From CALMEH01 sp964548225 (GTDB taxonomy: Bacteria; Acidobacteriota; Blastocatellia; Pyrinomonadales; Pyrinomonadaceae), in NCBI GenBank assembly GCA_964548225.1, contig CAZJQP010000012.1:1-64000 (forward strand): a DNA stretch of 64,000 bases, in the 5' to 3' direction. Position 1 is the first letter of the stretch, and each line of letters opens with the position of its first letter. Shown in pieces: positions 1 to 7,290 of this stretch. Both the position numbers and the translations under genes were made by a program. A model generated the notes under the pieces. The model was given only the letters and a program-made list of their open reading frames with translations, was not told the origin of the DNA and did not search any database.

Positions 1-1
1 T

Positions 2-862
2 CTGGCTTGGAAAAATATCAAATCGGGCAGCGGAGACCGCAAAGGTGCGTTCAAAATTTCGCTTGCTGTTTTTGTATTAACCTTGCTCGGCTGGATTTTC
101 AGCTTGAATCACGTCCCGTCATTTTTCCCCGAACTTGACCGCGTTACGCTCGGATTTCGTGCAGCTTTATACTTTGCGGTGCTGACTTGCATAATGTATC
201 TCGCTCTTGAGCCGATTGTCCGACGCAATTTGCCGGATTTAATTGTTTCGTGGAATCGCCTGCTGGCGGGCGATTGGCGAGACCCGCTGGTTGGACGCGA
301 TGTTTTACTCGGAACGCTGGTCGGAATCGGACATATCACGCTGATTCACGCCGGTTTTTACACGGAACGATTGTTTTACGGCGATTTTCGGCTGTTTTTT
401 CTGCCTAATGCGTTATTAAGTTTGCGGAGTTGGGCGGCGGGAATTTTTATGACTGCGGGAGTTGGCTTTGGCTACGGATTGATGTTCATTTGTATTCTCT
501 CAGTTTTGTTTTTGCTGCTTCGCCGACGGCTTTTTGCGGGCTTGGTTATTTATGTCTTGATGATAACCGTGCAGATTTTATTATTCACTCAATCGTGGAT
601 TTTTCTGCCCTTTACGTTGATTATTGCGACCGTGTTGTGTCTGGCAATCGCCAAACTTGGTTTGACGACGATGGTTGTTGCTCAAGCGGTGTTTATGTGG
701 CTGGAAGCAACGCTCCTGACGCTCAATTTTTCGGCGTGGTATGCCGGCGGAATGTTTTTGACTTTGAGTTTGATTTTGGTTTTGTTGATTTACGGGTGTA
801 AAATCTCGCTCGCCAATCAGCCGTTTTTTGGAAATAATTTCCGTGATAACAATACTTTTTGA
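2..862 (+). CDS. C-terminal membrane part of a probable Ser/Thr protein kinase-type protein (5' truncated by window)
   Basis: The frame is open from the first complete codon of the window, so the start lies upstream. The visible 286 residues contain about six or seven hydrophobic segments. After the first comes a charged stretch with LEPIVRR, a 'SWNRLLAGDWRDPLVGRDVL' segment and more membrane helices. From memory, this membrane tail with the RLL.G..RDPLVGRD signature follows eukaryote-like Ser/Thr kinase domains in Acidobacteria and related phyla. The kinase domain itself is not in the window, so this is a family-level inference. A TTG at 83 could start a shorter ORF, but the upstream residues keep the same character. 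Confidence 0.6.
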   Translation: MAWKNIKSGSGDRKGAFKISLAVFVLTLLGWIFSLNHVPSFFPELDRVTLGFRAALYFAVLTCIMYLALEPIVRRNLPDLIVSWNRLLAGDWRDPLVGRDVLLGTLVGIGHITLIHAGFYTERLFYGDFRLFFLPNALLSLRSWAAGIFMTAGVGFGYGLMFICILSVLFLLLRRRLFAGLVIYVLMITVQILLFTQSWIFLPFTLIIATVLCLAIAKLGLTTMVVAQAVFMWLEATLLTLNFSAWYAGGMFLTLSLILVLLIYGCKISLANQPFFGNNFRDNNTF

Positions 863-1071
863 ATCTCTTTCGACTTTTTGTGCGAATTTATGAAACAAGT
901 TTTAGCTTTTTTACTGAAAAATGCCGCGTTAATAAATGAAGCTGAAATTTTGAACGAACCGAGAAATATATTGCTATTTTGAAGAATACGTTTTTGGTCA
1001 ATACTAAACCTGATTATCAAAGAAAAATTTTCTGTCATTCAAGTAAGCAGATTCAAATAATGTCGAATTAA

Positions 1072-1740
1072 CTATTGCAAAAAGTTTTCAAGACGCGGAG
1101 TGTTTTTGACGACAATTTTGCCGCGTGTAATTTCCACTAAATCCTTTCCGGCAAGACTGCGAATGGCGCGAATTGTTGTTTCAATTGTCAAACCGGACAT
1201 TTCGGCAATGTCTTGTCGCCGTAATTGTATTTTTGCCGGATGATTTCCGTTGTTTTCGTTTGCTAATCTCAACAAAACTGCTCCGACTCGTTTTTCCGCC
1301 GAAGGTATCGTAAGAATCTGCACAGTTTCCGTATGATTACGCAAAAGTCCGCACATTCTTGACATCACAATATCGGAAAATTCGCTTGATTCTTTCAACA
1401 AACTTAAAAAAAACGGACGAGGCAGAAAAAGAATTTGTGTTTCGACCATAGCAACTGCGGTGGCGGGAAATTTTTTACCGTCAAGCGCGGGCGGAATTGC
1501 AAAAATCTCTCCGTCTTGAAAAATTCCGATGATAACTTCTTTGGCAATATCGGGAAATCGCACCATCTTGACTTTGCCTTTTAAGACAATCGGCAGAAAA
1601 GTAGCCGGCTCGTTTTCGGCAAAAATCTGCGCGTTTGCCAAATACGTTTTTTTTATGCCTGATTTTAACAATGTTTGATTGATTTCAGGGCTTAGGTTTT
1701 GCAGAAACGGTAACATTGAATATTTACTCCGAAGATTCAT
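1072..1740 (-). CDS. Crp/Fnr-family transcriptional regulator
   Basis: The 222-residue protein has an N-terminal cyclic-nucleotide-binding-like beta-barrel (about 10-120), a long dimerisation helix (about 120-150) and a C-terminal winged helix (about 165-220). The recognition helix GLTIETTIRAIRSL aligns with FNR GLTVETISRLLGRF; the Glu and Arg that contact DNA are kept, but FNR Ser212 is Ile. There is no N-terminal cysteine cluster (the only Cys is near residue 130), so it is not an oxygen-sensing Fe-S FNR. Nitric-oxide or redox sensing of the DNR/NnrR type is possible but not shown. It is transcribed away from moaA and is the obvious candidate to bind the palindromes at 1923, 3060 and 19368. 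The ribosome-binding site is weak. Confidence 0.9.
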   Translation of the reverse strand: MNLRSKYSMLPFLQNLSPEINQTLLKSGIKKTYLANAQIFAENEPATFLPIVLKGKVKMVRFPDIAKEVIIGIFQDGEIFAIPPALDGKKFPATAVAMVETQILFLPRPFFLSLLKESSEFSDIVMSRMCGLLRNHTETVQILTIPSAEKRVGAVLLRLANENNGNHPAKIQLRRQDIAEMSGLTIETTIRAIRSLAGKDLVEITRGKIVVKNTPRLENFLQ

Positions 1741-1796
1741 TTTATCAAACTAACCGTAAAAAAGGATAGTGGTTCAAAATTTATGCTGAAAGAAGT

Positions 1797-1870
1797 TTCT
1801 GCGGAATAACTGACAATAAAACTGTGTCATTATCAGCTATTAACTATTCGCTCTGAGTTATTCCGCAGAA
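1797..1870. repeat. 15-bp perfect inverted repeat between regulator gene and moaA
   Basis: TTCTGCGGAATAACT at 1797-1811 and its exact complement at 1856-1870 flank a 44-nt AT-rich loop. It lies in the divergent region between the Crp/Fnr gene and moaA, upstream of the FNR-type box. It could be a long hairpin, a paired operator or a repeat remnant. Neither arm is followed by a U-tract on the strand that would end a gene, so it is not a simple terminator. Confidence 0.6.
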
Positions 1871-1922
1871 TAAAAAAAACAAAAACTATTCAGCGTAAAA
1901 TCTGAGACACAACAAAAAAAAG

Positions 1923-1969
1923 CAAATATGATTTAAGTCATATTTGCCCGCGCTGATTTTTTCCATAAT
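1923..1969 (+). promoter_or_regulatory. FNR-type box and -10 element of moaA (class II geometry)
   Basis: A 24-bp near-perfect palindrome spans 1923-1946. Its core is ATGAT-TTAA-GTCAT with AAAT/ATTT flanks, centred at 1934.5. A -10-like CATAAT lies at 1964-1969, 29.5 nt from the centre. A start of transcription about 7 nt later (near 1976) puts the box at -41.5, the class II activator position known for CRP/FNR. The predicted start is only about 4 nt before the moaA ATG, so the mRNA may be almost leaderless. The same box and spacing recur at 3060 and 19368. Confidence 0.75.
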
Positions 1970-1979
1970 TAGCCTGAAA

Positions 1980-2972
1980 ATGCTTTTCGATTCATACCAA
2001 CGCCGGATAAAAGACTTACGGATTTCGCTGACCGACCGTTGTAATTTTCTTTGTTTTTATTGTAATCCGAATCGTCGTGCGGATTTTGCCGACAAGGAAA
2101 GTATTCTTACTTTTGAAGAAATTGTGTTCGTCAGCGAAATTTTTGCCGAACTCGGAATTGAAAAAATTCGCTTAACGGGTGGCGAACCTCTTTTGCGAAA
2201 AAATATCGAAACATTGATTGAAAATTTATCAAAACTGAAAACCGGAAATCTGAAAGAAATTGCCATAACGACCAACGGTTTTTTGTTGGAGAATCGTGCG
2301 GAACAATTAAAACTTGCCGGACTTGACCGAGTAACTATTTCTCTTGACAGTCTCAAAAAAGATAATTTTCAAAAAATAACCGGCGCAGATAAATTGGAAA
2401 ACGTAATTGCCGGAATCAAAACAGCAAAACTTGTCAATCTTAATCCGGTCAAAATAAACACGGTAATTGTGCGCGGTTGGAACGAAAATGAGATTGTCGA
2501 ATTGGTAAAGTTTGCGCGTGAAATGGATATTTCAGCACGATTCATTGAATATATGCCGCTCGATGCAGGAAAAAATTGGAATCGAAAATCGGTTGTTTCG
2601 GGAAGAGAAATTTTTGACCGAATCAATAAAGTTTTTCCTATTGAGCGCAAAAACAAAGGGCGCGGAAGCGAAACGGCGCAAACATTTTCATTCAAAGACG
2701 GCACAAAAGGCGAAATCGGAATTATCGCTCCCGTTACGGAAATGTTTTGCGGCGGATGTTCGCGGATTCGCTTGACAGCCGACGGACAGATTAGGACTTG
2801 TCTTTTTTCGACAAAAGAATATAATCTGCGGGATTTACTCAGAAACGGCGGAAAACGAACGGAAATTATTGAATTTATCCGTTCTGCCGTGCTGAAAAAA
2901 GAACTGCGCCATTACATCAACGACTCAAAATTCAAGACTGCCTCTCGTTCAATGAGTTTTATCGGCGGATAA
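1980..2972 (+). CDS. moaA: GTP 3',8-cyclase MoaA (molybdenum cofactor biosynthesis)
   Basis: This radical SAM enzyme makes 3',8-cyclo-GTP, the first step of molybdopterin synthesis. The N-terminal CNFLCFYC cluster motif (Cys21, 25, 28) follows RISLTDR. The second, C-terminal [4Fe-4S] site is visible as FCGGCSRIRL...RTCLF, and the chain ends in the essential Gly-Gly (SFIGG). The 330-residue length is normal. I chose the ATG at 1980 because MoaA proteins begin a few residues before the LRISLTDRC block; the TTG at 1944 would start inside the regulatory palindrome. The Moco enzyme encoded by the operon from 3184 explains the co-regulation. Other moa/mob genes are not in the window. Confidence 0.95.
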   Translation: MLFDSYQRRIKDLRISLTDRCNFLCFYCNPNRRADFADKESILTFEEIVFVSEIFAELGIEKIRLTGGEPLLRKNIETLIENLSKLKTGNLKEIAITTNGFLLENRAEQLKLAGLDRVTISLDSLKKDNFQKITGADKLENVIAGIKTAKLVNLNPVKINTVIVRGWNENEIVELVKFAREMDISARFIEYMPLDAGKNWNRKSVVSGREIFDRINKVFPIERKNKGRGSETAQTFSFKDGTKGEIGIIAPVTEMFCGGCSRIRLTADGQIRTCLFSTKEYNLRDLLRNGGKRTEIIEFIRSAVLKKELRHYINDSKFKTASRSMSFIGG

Positions 2973-3059
2973 TTTAACTTCATAATCATTTTCAGAAGTT
3001 ATTCAAAAAATGGATAAAGTCGAGATTAGAGATTTCCAACCCGCGAGAAAAAATTCACA

Positions 3060-3106
3060 ATTTTATGATTCAAATCATATTTTACCGCCTGAAAGCTACT
3101 TAAAAT
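3060..3106 (+). promoter_or_regulatory. FNR-type box and -10 element of the respiratory operon
   Basis: The palindrome core ATGAT-TCAA-ATCAT (3065-3078) has a right flank ATTTT matching the moaA box; the left flank is weaker. Its centre is 3071.5 and a -10-like TAAAAT lies at 3101-3106, exactly 29.5 nt away as at moaA. Predicted transcription start is about 3113, giving a leader of about 70 nt before the ATG at 3184. The box is inferred to activate the nine-gene operon that follows. Confidence 0.75.
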
Positions 3107-3183
3107 ATCCAAAGTAAAGATTCTGAAACTATATTTCATTTTGAAGCAAAAGAGTTTGACACATTGAAATACGGTGAGTTGCG

Positions 3184-5106
3184 ATGATACCACTCAAAGT
3201 TCAAATCCCGAATGAAGGCTACCATCAGAATTTAATTTCCTGTCAGGTAGCTTGTCCCGTGCATACCGACGCACGCGGATATATTCGTGCGATTGCCGAA
3301 GAGCGTTTTGAAGAAGCATATCTCATCGCTCGCGGTCCAAATCCGTTTGCTTCGATTTGCGGAAGAATCTGCGGCGCACCGTGCGAAATCGCCTGTCGCC
3401 GCGGGAAAGTTCCGCGTGTCAATGATGACGGAAAATTTGTCGGACAAGACCGCCCCGTTTCGATTCGCGCTCTGAAACGATTTGTTTGCGACCAATTCGG
3501 TCCTGAATCGAATCCGCCAACTGAAGTTTTGGAAAATATCAAACATTTTGTTCCGCCGATTGCCGCGAATGTCGAGGAAATGGCGGCACTTTTGCATTCG
3601 GCGACAGACGGAAAATTTGAAAAAGCAAATGGAGAAAAAATTGCAATAATCGGTGCGGGTCCCGCAGGACTTTCCGCCGCGCACGATTTGGTTTTGATGG
3701 GCTTCAAGCCGACGGTTTTTGAAATCGAACCGGTCGCCGCCGGAATGCTCGCAGTCGGTGTTCCGGCGTATCGTTTGCCGCGCGAATTGATTAAAAAAGA
3801 AGTCGAAGTCATCGAGGCTTTGGGCGTTGAAATTCTCTGTGGCGTAACGGTTGGGAAAGACGTTTCATTTGCCGAATTGCGGAAAGATTACGCTGCGGTA
3901 TTGATTGCCGTCGGCGCGAAATCTTCAAGGAGTTTATCGCTGAAAGGGGAACACGGACAAGGAGTTTATGGCGGTGTGGATTTGCTTCGTGCGGTTTCTA
4001 TTGGGGAAGAAATTGCAGTTGGTCGTGAAGTAGTCGTTATCGGCGGCGGAAATGTTGCATACGATGTTGCACGAACAGTAGTTCGTCAAATCGCTTTCGA
4101 TACGGCTCGCACCGCCGCCCGTTTAAGTGAAACTTCGCGGGTGCAGCTTGTGTCCCTCGAATCGGCGGAAGAAATGCCCGCCGACACAATTGAGATCGTC
4201 GAAGGCGACGAAGAAGGCGTTGAACGACAAAACGGTTGGGGACCGCTCGAAATTGTCCGCGATGATTCGGGCAAAGTTACGGGCGTAGCTTTTCGCAAAT
4301 GTCTGCGAGTTTATGACGAAAACCGCAAATTTTCTCCCGTTTATGACGATAACGACGTAAAAACAATTTCGTGCGACACGGTTTTGCTGGCAGTCGGGCA
4401 AGCTCCAAAGCTCGAATTTTTGGACAAAGGCGGAAAAGACATTGAGCGAATGGGTAACGGTTGGCTGAAAGTTGACGCGGAAACTTTGCAGACGACCGCG
4501 AAAGATGTTTTTGTCGCCGGAGATTTGGCGCACGGCACACGGCTTTTGATTGATGCGGTGGCTTCAGGCAAAGCGGCGGCGCGTTCGATTTATCAATTTT
4601 TGACCGGAAACAGTCTGAAAACCGAAGTCGTCAAAACGCATCAAGTTCTCGAACGCTATCGGCGCGAACGCGGTTACGAATCTTTGCGCCGCACGGAAGT
4701 TCCGACAATCGAACCGGACGAAAGGCTCAAACACCCTGAAACGCAAGTAGAAATCGGCTATTCAAAAGAACAGGCGGTGCGCGAAGCCTCGCGCTGTTTG
4801 GACTGCGGAGTAACGCCCGTTTTCGACGGAACGCGCTGTGTTTTGTGCGGCGGTTGCGTTGACGTTTGCCCGACGGAATGTTTGAAACTCGCGGCGTTAG
4901 CGGATTTGGAATTTGAAGGCGACGCGATGCCTTTAATTAACGAAGCAATCGGCGCGAATGCCGAATTGAGCGAAAATACAGCGATCTTGAAGGACGAAGA
5001 CCGCTGTATCCGTTGCGCTTTGTGTGCGATGCGCTGTCCGGTGGACGCGATTTCGATGGAGAGAGTTTGTTATTCGACCGTTTGGAGTTCGCTGAACGGA
5101 AATTGA
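3184..5106 (+). CDS. GltD-like FAD/NAD(P)-dependent oxidoreductase with N- and C-terminal Fe-S domains
   Basis: The 640-residue cytoplasmic protein begins with an Fer4_20-type domain (about 20-110; SCQVACPVHTDARGYI, CGRICGAPCEIACRRG). An FAD-binding Rossmann motif IIGAGPAGLSAAHDL follows near 155 and an NAD(P)-binding motif VVIGGGNVAYDVA near 285. The C-terminus is a two-cluster ferredoxin domain (CVLCGGCVDVCP and CIRCALCAMRCP). This is the architecture of glutamate synthase small subunits and related electron-transfer flavoproteins, but no glutamate synthase large subunit is nearby. As first gene of an operon with Rieske and cytochrome b genes, it may link NAD(P)H or ferredoxin to the bc complex; that role is inference. 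The stop codon overlaps the repeat element at 5105. Confidence 0.85.
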   Translation: MIPLKVQIPNEGYHQNLISCQVACPVHTDARGYIRAIAEERFEEAYLIARGPNPFASICGRICGAPCEIACRRGKVPRVNDDGKFVGQDRPVSIRALKRFVCDQFGPESNPPTEVLENIKHFVPPIAANVEEMAALLHSATDGKFEKANGEKIAIIGAGPAGLSAAHDLVLMGFKPTVFEIEPVAAGMLAVGVPAYRLPRELIKKEVEVIEALGVEILCGVTVGKDVSFAELRKDYAAVLIAVGAKSSRSLSLKGEHGQGVYGGVDLLRAVSIGEEIAVGREVVVIGGGNVAYDVARTVVRQIAFDTARTAARLSETSRVQLVSLESAEEMPADTIEIVEGDEEGVERQNGWGPLEIVRDDSGKVTGVAFRKCLRVYDENRKFSPVYDDNDVKTISCDTVLLAVGQAPKLEFLDKGGKDIERMGNGWLKVDAETLQTTAKDVFVAGDLAHGTRLLIDAVASGKAAARSIYQFLTGNSLKTEVVKTHQVLERYRRERGYESLRRTEVPTIEPDERLKHPETQVEIGYSKEQAVREASRCLDCGVTPVFDGTRCVLCGGCVDVCPTECLKLAALADLEFEGDAMPLINEAIGANAELSENTAILKDEDRCIRCALCAMRCPVDAISMERVCYSTVWSSLNGN

Positions 5107-5243
5107 CCGGAGCGCAAACGGCTCGCTTGCAATGAGCGCAAAACGCGAAAAAACGCTTGAGTAAAAATCAAGTTGAATGCATACAAAGGCTTTTGCGTTG
5201 CTAAAAACGCAACGAATGCAAGTGAGCCGATTGCGCTCCGGTC
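5105..5243. repeat. ~140-bp inverted-repeat element, family A copy 1
   Basis: The element is bounded by GACCGGAGCGCAA (5105-5117) and its exact complement TTGCGCTCCGGTC (5231-5243). The arms extend inward with GCTCGCTTGCA / TGCAAGTGAGC and a core resembling the other copies (AGTTGAATG, ACAAAGGC, TTTTGCG). Three more copies lie at 43121, 50379 and 52099. It sits inside the respiratory operon, and its first bases complete the TGA stop of the upstream gene. No transposase is nearby; it is MITE- or REP-doublet-like. Confidence 0.85.
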
Positions 5244-5253
5244 GGGAGATTTT

Positions 5254-5733
5254 ATGACAACAAAAGCAGGAGAAAAAAAATCAAGATTTGACCCCGAACC
5301 GATGCCGCGCCGTGATTTTCTCGGCTTGGCGGCACTCGGCTCGATGGCGGCGACGCTTCTTTTTTCGATGTTCGGGATGTTAAAACTGCCAAAAGCGGCG
5401 GTTTCGGCTTCGCCCGCGAAAAAATTCAACGTCAATCTGCCCGAAAATTTAGCCACAGGCGAAGCATTTGTGCCGCCGGGCAGAAATATGGCGGTTTTCC
5501 GCGATGCGGAAGGAGTTTACGCAATTTCAACCGTTTGCACGCATTTGGGCTGTATCGTCAAAACGAGCAAAGACGGGTTTGATTGTCCGTGCCACGGTTC
5601 GGGTTTTACGGCGGACGGAACGGTTCGTAAAGGTCCTGCACCAAAGGCTTTGCCGTGGCTCAAGGTTACGAAAAGCGGTTCGGGTTTTACGATTGACGAA
5701 GAAACAAAGGTGAAAACCGGAACAAAGGTTTAA
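5254..5733 (+). CDS. Rieske [2Fe-2S] protein of a bc-type complex
   Basis: The 159-residue protein has a Tat-like N-terminus (MPRRDFLGLAALGS followed by one hydrophobic segment). A C-terminal Rieske fold carries both cluster boxes, CTHLGC and CPCHGSGF, with two Cys and two His ligands. The ATG at 5254 follows GGGAG within a normal distance; the upstream in-frame ATG at 5173 would translate the repeat element. It takes electrons from quinol at the outer face of the membrane and passes them to cytochrome c. It lies 3 nt before the cytochrome b gene, so the two are co-translated. Confidence 0.93.
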   Translation: MTTKAGEKKSRFDPEPMPRRDFLGLAALGSMAATLLFSMFGMLKLPKAAVSASPAKKFNVNLPENLATGEAFVPPGRNMAVFRDAEGVYAISTVCTHLGCIVKTSKDGFDCPCHGSGFTADGTVRKGPAPKALPWLKVTKSGSGFTIDEETKVKTGTKV

Positions 5734-5736
5734 ATT

Positions 5737-7284
5737 ATGAAAACGACGGAATATTCGGCATTGCAAGAGTTTTGGAATAATCTGAAAGATTCTCCGAAGA
5801 TAATTTATCGCGCCGTTTTTCGTGGCGGTGCGCCAAAGACAGACCGCACACGGTCATCATTTATCTTCGGCAACGTCTTTCTGCATTTGCATTCCGTCCG
5901 CACACATCTTTGGAGTCTTCGCTGGTCAACCACGATGGGGTTGGGAATTATCACGACCGCCGCGTTTTTGCTTGCTCTCATCACCGGCGTTTTGTTGATG
6001 TTTTATTACAAACCTTACCCTGATGTTGCCTACCAATCCATCAAAGACATTCATTTTATCGTGCCGACGGGACGTTTGATGCGAAACATTCACCGCTGGG
6101 CGGCAAATGTAATGGTCGTCGGTGTGATTTTGCATATGGCGCGGGCGTTTTACACCGCTGCTTATCGCAAACCGCGCGAATTTAATTGGTTTATTGGTTG
6201 GGGGTTGCTTGTTACGACGCTCGGACTTTCGTTCACGGGTTATCTTTTGCCGTGGGATCAGCTTGCGTATTGGGCAATCACGATTGGCGCGAATATCGCG
6301 CAATCGCCGCGTGAAATTACAGATGCTTTAGGCATTACCGAATGGGCGGACATTGGCGGATTGCAAAGGGAAATTCTTCTCGGCTCGGACGTGGTCGGCG
6401 AAGAGGCACTGATTCGCTTTTATCTGCTTCATGTGATGATTTTGCCTCTGGTTTTAGCAGGTTTGATGGCAGTGCATTTCTGGCGGATTCGGAAAGACGG
6501 CGGACTTGCTAAGCCGGAAAACGCCGATGAATTGGTCGCCGAAGAAGCGAAAGAATTTTATCCGGTTTTTACCGACGCGCCGAAGAAAACCTATCATTTG
6601 GCGGCGGTCGTCAAAGGTAAAACGCCGCAGGTCGGAAGCGGTCCCGAACATACCGTTCCTTCGATGCCGCATCTCTTTTATGCCGAACTCGGTGTGTTTA
6701 TGCTGACGACGCTCATCTGTGTCGGGCTGGCGTTGATTTCTGACGCGCCCTTGAAAGAATTGGCAAATCCGCTCGTGCCGGAAAATCCGGCAAAAGCTCC
6801 GTGGTATTTTCTCGGATTGCAGGAAATCGTTTCTTTCTCGGCATTTATGGGCGGCATTGGAATTCCGATGCTCTGCATTATCGGCTTGGGTTTGATTCCG
6901 TTTCTCGACCGCGAAAAGGAAGGCACAGGCGAATGGTTTGGCGGTCCGGGCGGTTGGCGGTTGGTCAAACAGGCAATTTTTATCGGCTTTGTTTCTTCGA
7001 TTGCGGTTGAAGCGTTTGCGATTCGTTTCGGCTGGTTGCGCGAATGGTTTCCCGATATTCCGCAACTTGTTATCACCTTTGTCAATCCCGGAACGGTTCT
7101 GACTTTGATTTACGCGATTTATTCGATTTGGGCAGTGCGAAAATACAATTCGACCCGCGCCGGCGCGTTGGTTTTATTTACTTGTTTTCTGTGCGGTTTT
7201 ATTGTGTTGACGGTTATCGGCACATATTTCAGAGGTCCGAATTGGGACTTTTTCTGGTCGCCTTCGCAATGGCAGGCGCATTAA
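5737..7284 (+). CDS. Cytochrome b (b6 plus subunit IV-like fusion) of a quinol:cytochrome c oxidoreductase
   Basis: The 515-residue integral membrane protein contains the four heme-ligand histidines as H-x13-H (HRWAANVMVVGVILH) and H-x14-H (HVMILPLVLAGLMAVH). The 13/14 spacing is that of cytochrome b6 rather than mitochondrial cytochrome b. The C-terminal half carries the quinol-site region as KAPWYFLGLQE, a variant of the PEWY motif. Both halves are in one chain. With the Rieske protein (upstream) and the seven-heme cytochrome (downstream) it forms a complete bc-type complex. The altered PEWY motif fits a menaquinol-oxidising complex, but that is inference. Confidence 0.93.
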   Translation: MKTTEYSALQEFWNNLKDSPKIIYRAVFRGGAPKTDRTRSSFIFGNVFLHLHSVRTHLWSLRWSTTMGLGIITTAAFLLALITGVLLMFYYKPYPDVAYQSIKDIHFIVPTGRLMRNIHRWAANVMVVGVILHMARAFYTAAYRKPREFNWFIGWGLLVTTLGLSFTGYLLPWDQLAYWAITIGANIAQSPREITDALGITEWADIGGLQREILLGSDVVGEEALIRFYLLHVMILPLVLAGLMAVHFWRIRKDGGLAKPENADELVAEEAKEFYPVFTDAPKKTYHLAAVVKGKTPQVGSGPEHTVPSMPHLFYAELGVFMLTTLICVGLALISDAPLKELANPLVPENPAKAPWYFLGLQEIVSFSAFMGGIGIPMLCIIGLGLIPFLDREKEGTGEWFGGPGGWRLVKQAIFIGFVSSIAVEAFAIRFGWLREWFPDIPQLVITFVNPGTVLTLIYAIYSIWAVRKYNSTRAGALVLFTCFLCGFIVLTVIGTYFRGPNWDFFWSPSQWQAH

Positions 7285-7290
7285 AAAGGT

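Noticed and set aside
890..982. 30-codon plus-strand frame starting MKQVLAFLLKNAALINEAEI
   Set aside because: It looks somewhat protein-like, but it is very short, has no ribosome-binding site and nothing around it supports a gene; it could be a remnant.
817..1038. Minus-strand 73-codon ORF downstream of the kinase-type gene
   Set aside because: No domain, no ribosome-binding site, low-complexity AT-rich composition and overlap with the upstream gene's end.
1741..1943. Moco riboswitch upstream of moaA
   Set aside because: The inverted repeat at 1797-1870 does not show the multi-helix Moco RNA layout, and the predicted moaA transcript start lies downstream of it.
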